In this document: one piece after another, positions 1 through 10,300 of the stretch
Layout of the letters: each line of letters starts with the position of its first letter
How positions within the stretch are numbered: the first letter of the stretch is position 1
Source: Puniceicoccales bacterium
GTDB lineage: Bacteria > Verrucomicrobiota > Verrucomicrobiia > Opitutales > UBA953
NCBI GenBank assembly: GCA_031273045.1
Contig: JAISSQ010000034.1
Coordinates: forward strand, 1 to 45,670
Direction of reading: 5' to 3'
DNA: 45,670 nucleotides
Made by a program: the position numbers and the translations under genes
Notes under the pieces: generated by a model
Databases searched by the model: none
What the model was told of the DNA's origin: nothing
The model's input: the letters and a program-made list of their open reading frames with translations, nothing else

Positions 1-47
1 CACGAGTTGTTGCTCGTGCTCAATTCCTGTGACAGCACTCGTGCTGT
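1..47. other. Two adjacent stem-loops sharing the ctcgtgct sequence
   Basis: cacgag-ttgttg-ctcgtg (1-18) and acagcac-tc-gtgctgt (32-47). Confidence 0.4.
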
Positions 48-479
48 GGCAGAGGAAGCGTCGATGTGTTGCGTTAGCGGCATCTCGCGGGGAGGGAAGA
101 GTGTCTGGTTCGTGGTGAGAGGTGAGCGGTGAGTGAGTGTTGGACTGACGGTTGACTGACGGTGTGATTGTTCGGGGCGACCTTGTTGGTTGACGCAGGT
201 CCGAATGGTCGCGGGCTTCGGGCTACGTTTTTTTGGACTGTGTCGTGACTTCGTTGGCTTGCTTGGCGGACTGCTGTTTCGACTTCGTGATTTGGCTCTG
301 AAAGCCGTCTGGCTGGGCGTCGAGCAGGCAACGAGGTCTTTCGACAGCGCGGACGAAATCAGGTTCCGCAAAAGTGTCAAGCGGTTTGGAAAACTTTTTT
401 TGTCCTTTTTTTGAGGGCACCTTCGGGCGGAATTTTGGCGCGTGTAGCGCGAGTATGGAGCGAGGTGTAAACCCGCGCT

Positions 480-500
480 GACGCCGACGCCGTCGGCGTC
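480..500. other. Strong hairpin ~95 bp downstream of the tpsB stop (possible terminator or 3' stabiliser; no U-tract on the minus strand)
   Basis: gacgccgac-gcc-gtcggcgtc, perfect 9-bp stem with 3-nt loop. Confidence 0.45.
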
Positions 501-594
501 GGTCTTGCCTCTGCCCTGCCCCGCCAACGCCGCCGCCACCGGTGCCCCGCCGCCCCGTCCAGCACCGGCGGTCTCGCCGGCGGCGGCGCCGTGT

Positions 595-2346
595 TTACCA
601 CGTTGCCCTTACGCCTACGCGGAAGAGGTAGTTGTCTTCTTGGCGGCCGAAGGGGACGCGGTCGAGGGGTTTGGCGTAGGTGAAGGAGGCGAAGAGCCAG
701 TCGCGGAAGTTGAGGTTGATGCCGGCGCCGGCACTGGTGGCGAACTCGCACGAGCCGTAGGAGGTGTCGCGTCCGCTGAACGGGAAGACGGCGCCGTGGT
801 CAATGAATCCGAAGAGGGAGACGCAGTCGGTGAGCGTGTCCCACGCGCCGCCTTTTGCCGCGCCGAGTTTGGGGGCGGTGAGGTGCGCTTCGCCGCGCGC
901 GAGATAACCGTGGTCGCCGAGCAAAATGCCTTCGGGGTAGCCGCGCACGGAGTTGTGTCCGCCGAGTTGGAACTGCTCGCTTGTTGGGAGCCGTCCGTCG
1001 CCGGCGAGTTGACCGGTGAGCAGCCCCGTGAGGGTCAGCACCGGTGCGAACGGCAACGCCTGCCGCCGGTAGAGTGTGCCGACGGCCTTGTGATAGACGC
1101 CTTCGCGCGGGTCCTTGACCGGGTTGTTTTTGCCGAGCCACGCGAACCCGCTGCGATACTCGGCGGACGCGACGGTGCGCCCGGACCAAAAGTTCCACTC
1201 GACGTTCACCGACACGCTTCCGTGGGCGGTCTCCTCCTTGTCGCTCAACACGGTCACGTAGTCGGTCGTCGAGTGGTAATAGCCGCCGGCGACGGTTGCG
1301 CTGGCGAAAAAGTCGGCGGTCGCGATGAGCGGCGCGGTGACGTGTCCGCCCGCGCTGTGCGAGATGCCGGTGATGTCGAGCGCGGCGTATTCGCCGGCGA
1401 TGACCTTGGTCTCGCCGTAGGAGTAATCCGCGCCGGCGGTGATGCCCCGCCAGCCGAGGAACGGCACCGGCGCCTCATACGCGCCGAACGCCGTGCTCGC
1501 GCCCTTGCTGTGAATGCCGGAGAGCGTCACCGCGTCGCCGTCCAGCCCCCAATTGTTTCCGCGCGCCATCAACGTTCCGCGATACGCGCCGGTGGATTTG
1601 CGGCCGCCGTTGTCGGCGAAGAACGACAAGTCGGCGCGCGCCGGTTCGGTGACTTTCGCGACGATGTCGGTCTCGCCCGGCTTGGCGCCGGCGCGCAGTT
1701 CGGCGGCGATGGCGGCGTTGCCGGCGCGGTTCGCCCAGATGAACGCGTCCTCCAATTTGTTGACGTTAACGGGGTCGCCGGCGCCGACGGCGAGCCGCTC
1801 GGCGACGTATTTCTCGCTCGTGGCGTTGACGCCCTCGAACGTCACCTTCCCGATGCGTGCCTCGATGAGTTGGACGCGCAGTTCGCCGTCCTTGATTTTT
1901 TGCGGCGGGATGTTGGCGATGTTCACCGGAAATCCCCGCCGGCGATACTCCGCGTTGAGCGTGGCGCACAGCGCGCGCAGGTCGTGGAACGACACCTCGG
2001 TGCCGGTGAGTTTCGCCGCCACGCCGGCGAGGAACGGCGCGTCGAAAACGTCCGACTGGTCGAACGCGATGCGCTTCAACTTGAAACGCGGACCGGCGTC
2101 CTTCGCGGCGTCACCGGCAGTGCCGGTGGCGGGCGCGTCCTTCGCGGCGGCGCGGGAAGCGTCGAGCGGCGCGGCCGGTTTTTCGGGCGCGCGTCGCTCG
2201 CGTTCGAGCCGGCGCAACTCCTCGATGTTCGCGCTCTGGACCGCGCCGGTGGCGTTGCCCGGAGCGGACTGCGCGTTCGCGATGCCGCCGGTGGCGAGCA
2301 GCGCGGCGGCCGCGGTGAGTGTGGTGATGTGAAAACGTTTGTTCAT
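595..2346 (-). CDS. Two-partner secretion transporter TpsB (FhaC/ShlB/HecB family), 583 aa, signal peptide + POTRA + 16-strand-type barrel
   Basis: Complete ORF with N-terminal signal peptide (MNKRFHITTLTAAAALLATGGIANAQ); POTRA-like region (FDAPFLAGVAAKLTGTEVSFHDLRALCATLNAEYRRRGFPVNIANIPPQKIKDGELRVQLIEARIGKVTFEG); FhaC-type motif LGGHNSVRGYPEG; LFGFIDHGAV motif; ends in aromatic residue (VGVRATW*). Confidence 0.93.
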   Translation of the reverse strand: MNKRFHITTLTAAAALLATGGIANAQSAPGNATGAVQSANIEELRRLERERRAPEKPAAPLDASRAAAKDAPATGTAGDAAKDAGPRFKLKRIAFDQSDVFDAPFLAGVAAKLTGTEVSFHDLRALCATLNAEYRRRGFPVNIANIPPQKIKDGELRVQLIEARIGKVTFEGVNATSEKYVAERLAVGAGDPVNVNKLEDAFIWANRAGNAAIAAELRAGAKPGETDIVAKVTEPARADLSFFADNGGRKSTGAYRGTLMARGNNWGLDGDAVTLSGIHSKGASTAFGAYEAPVPFLGWRGITAGADYSYGETKVIAGEYAALDITGISHSAGGHVTAPLIATADFFASATVAGGYYHSTTDYVTVLSDKEETAHGSVSVNVEWNFWSGRTVASAEYRSGFAWLGKNNPVKDPREGVYHKAVGTLYRRQALPFAPVLTLTGLLTGQLAGDGRLPTSEQFQLGGHNSVRGYPEGILLGDHGYLARGEAHLTAPKLGAAKGGAWDTLTDCVSLFGFIDHGAVFPFSGRDTSYGSCEFATSAGAGINLNFRDWLFASFTYAKPLDRVPFGRQEDNYLFRVGVRATW

Positions 2347-2451
2347 TTAGAGATGTGCGTTGAAAGGTTTCTGCTGTGTGTGCGTGTGCGTGTGCGGAGT
2401 GTGTGCGTGAGTGCGGAGAGAGTGCGTTGCCGGTGGCGTTCGTCCTTCGCG

Positions 2452-4317
2452 TCAGAACGAGAACCGCACCCCTGCGTTGACGGACCACGGGCGCTCGAAC
2501 TTGTCGCCGAACGCCGCCTCGTATTCGGCGTGGAGCAGCAGCGAGGGCAGGATTTGCCACGCCACGCCCGCGCCGGCGGTGCAGTAGAGGCCGTTGCTGC
2601 GCGGACGTTGCCGGAAGTCGCCGACGCGCACGGAGCCGCCGTAACTGTCCTGCCCGTAAATGCCCGCGCGCACGTATCGCTGGAACACGCCCCACGCGCC
2701 GCCGGCGCCGAGCGGCTCGCTCTTGCCGGCGCGCAGATTGGCGGCGAGGCGGAAGATGTCGCTGTCGCCGCACAGCACGCGCAGCCGCCGCGCGGTCGAG
2801 TAGGTCTCGGCGAAGAAGTGGACGTAGTCGAACGACACCGCCGGTTCGACGAAGAAGCCCTCCTTGCCCAGTTCGATTTTCCAACCGCCCTCGGCGGAGA
2901 AACCGGCGGCGAAGTTCGTGTAGTCGGCGGTGTCGCCCGACGTGTCGAACCCGTTCTCGAACCGCTGGAACTTGCCGGTGACCGCGCCGAACAGCCCGTT
3001 CTTGGCGAGCAACACGGCGTAGCCGCCGACGCCCCACGAGTCCGTGTCGCCGCGGCTCCCCAGCGAGTCGCGGAAGACGCGGTGCGCGGAGAGGTAACTC
3101 GCGAAGACGCCGACGACGAGCGTTGCCGGCGCGCTGCTGGGCGAGAACACGCGGTCGAGGCCGAGGTCTGCGCCGTATTGGTATTCGGCGAACTCGCTCA
3201 CGCCCTCGATTTTGAAATCCGTGTCCGTTCGCTGCGCGTGACCGCGCACCCACAGCGAGTCCTTCACCGGCGCCGCTTGGAGCCGCAGGTCGCCGAAGCG
3301 TTTCGAGAGCGAGTCGGTCTGCCCGAACCAGCCGAGCGCGACCGCGCCGGCGGTGTTCGCGAGCGCCTGCCCCGCCGCGCTGTAAGACACCTTGCCGAGT
3401 TCGTAGCCCGCGCCGTTCGCCGCCGGAGAGAGCGAGTAGGAATAGACCCCCGTTTCGAGCGTGCCGGTGACGTGCTCGTCGGAGCGGTCGGCGTCATTCG
3501 GCGTCTCGATGATGAGCAGCCCCTTGCCGGTGGTGGGCGAGAGCGCGACGAGGCCGGAGGACGTGTCCGTCAGCACGAAGCGGTGCTCGCCCGACAGCGT
3601 GCCGGTGACGACGAGCCGGTTCGTGTTCTCGCGCGCCGCGAAGTCCACGTTGACGGCGTAGTAGCCCGCGCCGCCGGTGGCGCGCAGCGTGTGCACGTAG
3701 AGCACGTTGCCGGTGCCCGCCTCGCCGAAGTCCACGAGACCGCCGCCATTGTCGAGCGTCTCGAACGAGAACGTCGTCGTGTCCGCCGTCAGCGAAAGCG
3801 CGCCGCCGCGGTTCGTGATGACGCCCCCCGTCTGCTCCGAGACGATGGCGACCGCGCCCTCGCTGTTGACGAGCGAGCCGCGCAGCGCGGTCGTCGCGAA
3901 TATGCCCGTGTTGACGACGCTGCCGGTGGCGGTCTGCTCGACGCCGAGCAAGCCCTCGTTGTGCAGCGTGACGCCGTCGGCGACGTCGAGATAGTTCACG
4001 ACGAGCAACGCCTCGGTGCCCGTCGCGAACGTCAGCGTCAGCGGCGCGGCGGCGGTGAGCCGCTCGGCGAAGATTGCCTCGTTGAGCGTGACGCGGGCGC
4101 CTGTGGCGGGCGCGTTGAACACGACGGCGTCGCCTTCGCGGAACGCGGTGACGTAGGCGCCGGTCTCGGCGTCGCGCCAATTATAGTTGGCGTGATTCCA
4201 GACGCCGTCCGCGCCGCCATCCCAGACGAGTTCGGCGGCGCCGGCGGTCGCCGGAGCAAGCATTAGTGCCGCCGCGCACAGGAGGCGGCGGGCGAGTTGT
4301 GAGGTGCGGTGAAGCAT
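2452..4317 (-). CDS. Type Va autotransporter, 621 aa, short passenger (~300 aa) with C-terminal autotransporter beta-domain
   Basis: Signal peptide MLHRTSQLARRLLCAAALMLAPATAGAAE; passenger with W-G-GD-V-F module; C-terminal alternating beta-barrel region (WVRGHAQRTDTDFKIEG...GVRFSF*) ending in F. Confidence 0.85.
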   Translation of the reverse strand: MLHRTSQLARRLLCAAALMLAPATAGAAELVWDGGADGVWNHANYNWRDAETGAYVTAFREGDAVVFNAPATGARVTLNEAIFAERLTAAAPLTLTFATGTEALLVVNYLDVADGVTLHNEGLLGVEQTATGSVVNTGIFATTALRGSLVNSEGAVAIVSEQTGGVITNRGGALSLTADTTTFSFETLDNGGGLVDFGEAGTGNVLYVHTLRATGGAGYYAVNVDFAARENTNRLVVTGTLSGEHRFVLTDTSSGLVALSPTTGKGLLIIETPNDADRSDEHVTGTLETGVYSYSLSPAANGAGYELGKVSYSAAGQALANTAGAVALGWFGQTDSLSKRFGDLRLQAAPVKDSLWVRGHAQRTDTDFKIEGVSEFAEYQYGADLGLDRVFSPSSAPATLVVGVFASYLSAHRVFRDSLGSRGDTDSWGVGGYAVLLAKNGLFGAVTGKFQRFENGFDTSGDTADYTNFAAGFSAEGGWKIELGKEGFFVEPAVSFDYVHFFAETYSTARRLRVLCGDSDIFRLAANLRAGKSEPLGAGGAWGVFQRYVRAGIYGQDSYGGSVRVGDFRQRPRSNGLYCTAGAGVAWQILPSLLLHAEYEAAFGDKFERPWSVNAGVRFSF

Positions 4318-4351
4318 CGAGTGTTTTGGGTGTGTGAGTGTATGGGAAAAA

Positions 4352-7300
4352 TCAGCGGAGGAGCGTCGCGGTCGTCGGCAGCGGCAGCGTCGAGGTCGAG
4401 ATTCCGGGGAACTCGATTTCGGGCAGTTTCTCGCCGTTGAACGGCGCGGTGCGCGGCGGTGCCGGCGGCGGCGGCGGCGGGACGGCGAGGATTGACGGCG
4501 AGATGGCGGGGACGGGCAGACCGGCGGCTTCGCGCGCGGCGGCCTCCTCCTCGGTCTCGAACGGCAGCGCGTGATGGCCGGGCGCGACCTCGAACAAGCG
4601 CGACCACAACCGCGCGGCTTCGAGCCACGCCACCGGCGCGACCGTCACGGCGGCGCGCAGCGCGGCATCGGTGCGGATGCCCGCGACGCGGTCGGTGGTC
4701 GTCTCCGCATTGCCGTCGTCGCCGGCGGCCTCGGTGAGCGTCCAGACGGCGTTCGCGGTGCGCATCTCGGCGAAGCCGCCGCCGTTGTGCGAGACGGAGA
4801 CCGCGTTGCCGCGCCAGCCCTCGTCGTCGAGCACGAGGCGGAACGCGCCGCCGGCGGCGGCGATTGGCGAGCCGGCGACCTCGAAGGTGTCGGCGGCGGG
4901 CGAGCCGGCGTCGAACGCATAGACCTCGGTGTCGCGCGTCTTGAAGGTCGCCGTGAGCACGTGCGCGGAGACGACGTCGAGCGTGTCGGCGTTCGTCAGC
5001 AGCGCGCCGTTGATGGCGTCCCAGCGCGCGACAGTGATGCTGACGCCGGCGGTCGGGGAGCCGATGAACGCGCTCTCGGCGACGTTGCCGGCGCCCTTCC
5101 CCGCCCCGCCGAAGGTCTCGGTGAACAGGTCGGAGATGACGAAGTTGTCGAGGAATTCGCCCGCGAGCGGCGCCCACGCCGGCAGCGCGTTCGCGTCGCG
5201 CAGTTCAAGCGAGGTGTCGGGCGCGCCGGCGACGCGCACGGTGAAGTCCGAACCGCCGCCGGCAGTGCCGCCGGTGCCGCCGCCGGTGATGACGTTGAGC
5301 GTCTCGACGACGGTGTTCGCGGCGAAGGCGGCGAGGGAGTTGGTCGCGTTGACCACGGCGGCGTTGAGCGCGCCGCCGGAGCCGTTGACGCGCAGGACGA
5401 CGTTCTCCGGCGCGGTGGCGGGGTCGGCGGCGCCGACGTTGCCGGCGTTGAGTTCGCCGCGCGCTTCGAGCGTGATGGCGCCGCCGTTGGTCGTGGCGTT
5501 CGCGATGTCGAGCGCGCCGCCGGCGGCGGTGATGGCGAGCGAGTCGCCGCCCGCGCTCGCGCTGTCCACGGCGACGTCGCCGGTGGCGGCGGTGAACGCG
5601 ATGTCGTCGCCGGCGGTGAGCGTGTAGGTGCCTTCGGCGGCGGTTGTGCTGAACGCGCCGGTGCCGTTCGCGCCGGTGATGTCCTCGGCGGCGGCGAGCG
5701 TGAAGCGTCCGCCGGCGGCGAGGCGCGTGCGGGCGTTGCGCGCGGAGCGGATGCTGCCGGCGGTGGTGCTGATGGCGGCGTCGCTGCCGACGGCGACGTT
5801 TTCGACGACGAGCGTCTGCGAGTTTCCGATGCCAAGGTTGCCGCCGGTGGTGGCGTTCGTGAGCGTGTTGACGGTCGTCGCGAGCGTCGCGTCGCCGCCG
5901 GCGGCGAGCGCGAGGTTTTGGGCGACGAGGTCTTCGGCGGTGATGTCCGCGCCGGCGTCGAGCGTCACGCCGCCGGTGACGGACGTGGCGGTGGTGTCGG
6001 TGAGGACGATGTTCGCGCCGGCGGTGACGGAGATGTTCGACGCGGTGAGGGCGTCGCCGGTGACGTTGCCGCCGGCGGTGGTGTCGGCGTTGCCGGCGAC
6101 GGTGATGGCGTCGAGCGCCGCGTTGCCGGTGACGGTCGCGGCGAGGTTCGTCGCGGCGAGGTCGGAGACGGTGGCGTTGCCGGCGGCTTCGAGGACGGCG
6201 TTGGTCGCGGCGAGCGCGGTGACGGTGATGTCGCCGGTCTCGTTGACGGCGAGCGTGCCGCCGACGTTGCCGGTGAGCGTGTTGACGGAGGTGGCGATGT
6301 CGGCGTCGCCGGTGATGGCGAGGGTGAGCGTGTCGGCGGCGTAAACGCCACTGCTGGAACTCGCGTCGAGGACGATGTTGGCGGCGGTGGTGGAGACGGA
6401 GGAGACCGCGCCGGCGGCGTTGATGACGGCGTCGCCGGTGACGGAGAGGACGCCGATGTCGAGGTCATCCGCTTCGTTGATGGTGAGCGTGCCGCCGACG
6501 GTGCCGGCGAGACCGGCGACGTTGGTGGTCAGGTCGGCGTCGCCGGCGATGGCGAGGGTGAGCGTGGTGGCGGCATAAATGCCGCCCACAGAACTTGCCT
6601 CGACGCTGATGTCCGCGCCGGCGGTGTAGGTGCCGGTGACGGTGGTGGCGGAGGTGAGGGCGAGGTTCTCGGCGGCGGAGGCGTCGCCGGTGAGCGCGCC
6701 GCCGGCGGTAATGGCGGCGTTCGCGGCGGTGAGGTCGGTGACGAAGAGGTCGTCGGTCTCGTTGACGGCGAGCGTGCCGCCGACGCTGCCGGTGAGCGTG
6801 TTGATGGTGGTGGCGATGTCGGCGTCGCCGGTGATGGCGAGGGTGAGCGTGTCGGCGGCGTAAACGCCACTGCTGCTACTCGCGTCGAGGACGATGTTGG
6901 CGGCGGTGGTGGAGACGGAGGTGACCGCGCCGGCGGCGTTGATGGCGGCGTCGCCGGTGACGGCGAGAACGCCGATGTCGAGGTCGTCCGCTTCGTTGAT
7001 GTTGAGCGTGCCGCCGACGCTGCCGTCGAGACCGCCGACGTTGGTGGTCAGGTCGGCGTCGGTCGCGATGTCGAGCGTGAGGACGCCGCCGGCGGTGTAG
7101 TCGCCGGTCGCTGTGGCGGCGGTGAGGGCGATGCCGTCGCCGGCGGTGTAGGTGCCGGTCACAGAACTTGCCTCGACGCTGATGTCCGCGCCGGCGGTGT
7201 AGGTGCCGGTGATGGTGGTGGCGGAGGTGAGGGCGAGGTTCTCGGCGGCGGAGGCGTCGCCGGTGATGTCGCCGGCGGCGGTGATGGCGGCGTTGGTCGC

Positions 7301-10300
7301 GGTGAGCGCGGTGAGGGTGATGGCGTCGGTCTCGTTGACGGCGAGCGTGCCGCCGACGTCGCCGGTGAGCGTGTTGACGGTGGTGGTCAGGTCGGCGTCG
7401 CCGGCGATGGCGAGCGTGAGGGTGGTGGCGGCATAAATGCCGCCCACAGAACTTGCCTCGATGGAAGTGGTGCCGGTGGTGGCAAGGGAGCCGGTGAGCG
7501 CGCCGCCGGCGGTGATGGCGGCACTCGCGGCGGAGACGGAGGAGAGCGTGACGTCGTCGGTCTCGGTGAGGGTGAGCACGCCGCCGACGTTGCCGGCGAG
7601 CGAGCCGGCGGTGGTGGTGATTGTCGCCTCGCCGGCGATGTCGAGGGTCAGGTCTTCGGCGGTGTAGTTGCCGCGAACGGCGCGTCCGGTGAGCGAGAGC
7701 GCGTCCTCGACGGCGACGGTTCCGTAGAGTGTGCCGGTGGCGGTGAGGTCGGCGCTGCCGGCGGTGAGCGTGGCAACGATGGAGCCGGTGGCGTCGAGCG
7801 TGACCGCGCCGCCGGCGGCGAGTTGCTCGACGACGATGTCGCCGTGGAGCGTGGAGAGTTCGACGTCGCCGGTGGCGGTGACGTTGGTCGCGACGGCGGT
7901 TCCGGTCGTGGCGTCGCCGGTGATGTCGGCGGCGGTGAAGTTGCGCAGGTTGAGATTGCGGACGGCGGAGACAACGGCGTCGCCGCCGGCGCTGCCGGCG
8001 AGGGTCAGGTCGCGTCCGGCGTCAATTTGCAGGTCGCCGCCGACGTTGACGTTCGCGTTGAGGTTGTCGGTCTCGCTCACGGTGAGGTCGCCGCCGACGG
8101 AACCGGCGAGGGAGGCGATGGTGGTGGTCAGGTCGGCGTTGCCGGTGACATCGAGCGTGAGCGCGCCGAGGGGCGCGGTGAGCGAGCCGGTGAGCGAGCC
8201 ACCGGTGGTGATGGCGGCGTTCGCGGCGGTGACGGCGGAGAGCGCGAGGTCGTCGGCCTCGTTGATGGTGAGCGCGCCGCTGACGTTGCCGGCGAGGGTC
8301 TCGACGTCGGTGGTCAGGTTCGCGGAGCCGGCGACGGCGAGGGTGAGCACGCCATCGGGCGCGGCGAGCGAGCCGGTGAGTGAGCCGCCGGTGGTGATGG
8401 CGGCGTTCGCGGCGGTGACGGCGGAGAGCGCGAGCGCGTCGGTCTCGTTGACGGTGAGGTCGCCGCCGACGCTGCCGGCGAGGGTGGCGACGTTGGTGGT
8501 CAAGTTCGCGTCGCCGGTGACGGCGAGGGTGAGCGTGTCGGCGACATAAGTGCCGCCCACAGAACTTGCCTCGATGGAAGTGGCACCGGTGGTGGTGAGC
8601 GAGCCGGTGACCGCGCCGCCGGCGGTGATGGCGGCGTCGGTGCCGGCGGTGACGGAGGTCAGCACGATGTCGTCGGCTTCGTCGAGCGCGAGGTTGCCGC
8701 CGACGTTGCCGGTGATTTCGGCGACGGCGGTGGAGATGTCGGCGCTGCCGCTGATGTCGAGCGTGAGCGTGCCGTTGGCGGCGATGTGCTCGCCGGCGAG
8801 GTCGCCGTCGGCTGCGGTGAGGGTGATGTCGGTGACGGCGTCGAGGTCGGAGGCGAGCAGGCCCGTTGCGCTGGTGAGCGTGATTGCGCCGGTGGTGGCG
8901 GTGAGCGCGGCGGCGTCAATGGCACCCACGGTGGAGACGAACTCGATTGAGGCGGCGGTGATGTTGTGCGCGAAGATGTCGTCGGCGGTGAGTTTGAACG
9001 CGCCCTCAATGGTCAAGCCGTCAATCGTGACGCTGCCGGGCAGCGTGATGTCGAGGCCGTACGAGGTGAAGTCGTGCAGGTTGAGGTCGCGCCCGACGAC
9101 GAGCGTCGCGCTGCCGGTGACGTCGCCGGCGAGGTCGAGGTCGCGTCCGGTGCGGATGTAGAGGTTTCCGGCGACGTTGACGACGGCGGCGAGGTCGTCG
9201 GTCTCGACGATGCGCAGGTTGCCGCCGTTGGTGGTGGTGGCGTTGAGCGAGGCGATGGTCGTGGCGAGGTCGGCGTTGCCGGCGACGGTGAGCGTGAGCG
9301 CGCTGTCGGGGGCGTAGATGGAGCCGGTGACCGCGCCGCCGGCGGTGATTGCGGCGTCGCCGCCAACGGTGAGCGGGACGGCGTTTTCGCCGGTGACGCC
9401 GAGGACGAGCGCGTTCGTCTCGTGCACGGTCAGCGCGCCGCCGATGGTTCCGGTGATGGCGGCGACGGTCGTGGTGAGGTTCGCGCCGCCGGTGAGGGCG
9501 AGGTCGAGCGTGCCGGTGGTAGCGGCGAAGGTGCCGGTCGCGGAACTTGCGTTGAGGGAGATGTCGCCGGTGGTGGACGTGGTGGAGAACGACGAGACCG
9601 CGCCGGTGGTGGTGATGGAGATGTCGCCGCCGACGGTGAGCGGCGTTCCGCTCACGCCCAGCGCGATGTCGTTCGTTTCGCGCACAGTCAGGTCGCCGCC
9701 GACGGAGCCGGCGAGGGTGGCGACGGTCGTGGAGAGGTCCGCGTCGCCCGCGCCGCCGAGAGTGAGTTTGCGTCCGTTGAAGACGCCGCTGTTGAGGACG
9801 CCGGCGGTGGCGGCGATGTCGCCGGTGAGCGCGGTGAAGTTGCCGGTGATTCTGCCGGCGTTGGTGCCGGTGCCGGCGGCGGAGAGCGTGAGGACGTTGC
9901 CGTTGGCGGTGCTGGACGTGGAGAGCGTGCCGGCGGTGATGTTGCCGGCGGTCGAGGTGACGGAGACCACGCCGGCGGTCGAGAGCGAGGTGAGCGTGAC
10001 GTCGTTCCGCGCGGCGAGGGTGACGTTTCCGAGTGTGCTCGTGATGGCGAGCGTGATGGCGCCGTTGGTGGCGCCGAGGTCGAGCGAGGAACCGGTGAGC
10101 GCGTCAACGGTGATGTTGGTGTCGGCGCGGAGCGTGACGGCGCCGGTGGCGGCGAGCGTGGTCGCGGTGATGGAGTGGCCGGCACCGGTGGCGGTGAGGC
10201 GCAGCGTGTCGTCGCTGGCGAAGGAGTTGACGGTGATGTTTCCGGCGGCGGTGATGCTCGTGGCACCGGCGGCGAAACTGCCGGTGACGACGAGGTCGCT

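Noticed and set aside
394-413. T-rich run (cttttttttgtccttttttt-like) as a rho-independent terminator for tpsB
   Set aside because: The T-run is on the plus strand, so minus-strand transcripts would carry an A-run; no GC hairpin is directly adjacent in the right orientation.
1-594. Small ORFs at the left edge (74..331 -, 190..414 +, 223..420 -)
   Set aside because: Short, basic, mutually overlapping, no domain or start-site support; treated as intergenic. A short direct repeat gactgacggt (143-152, 154-163) was seen but is too small to interpret.
505-8383. Plus-strand ORFs 505..4266 (1,253 aa) and 4571..8383 (1,270 aa)
   Set aside because: Antisense shadows of tpsB/AT/tpsA; repetitive DGGVAGDGERERVGG-type sequence with no domain logic and no promoter or RBS support.
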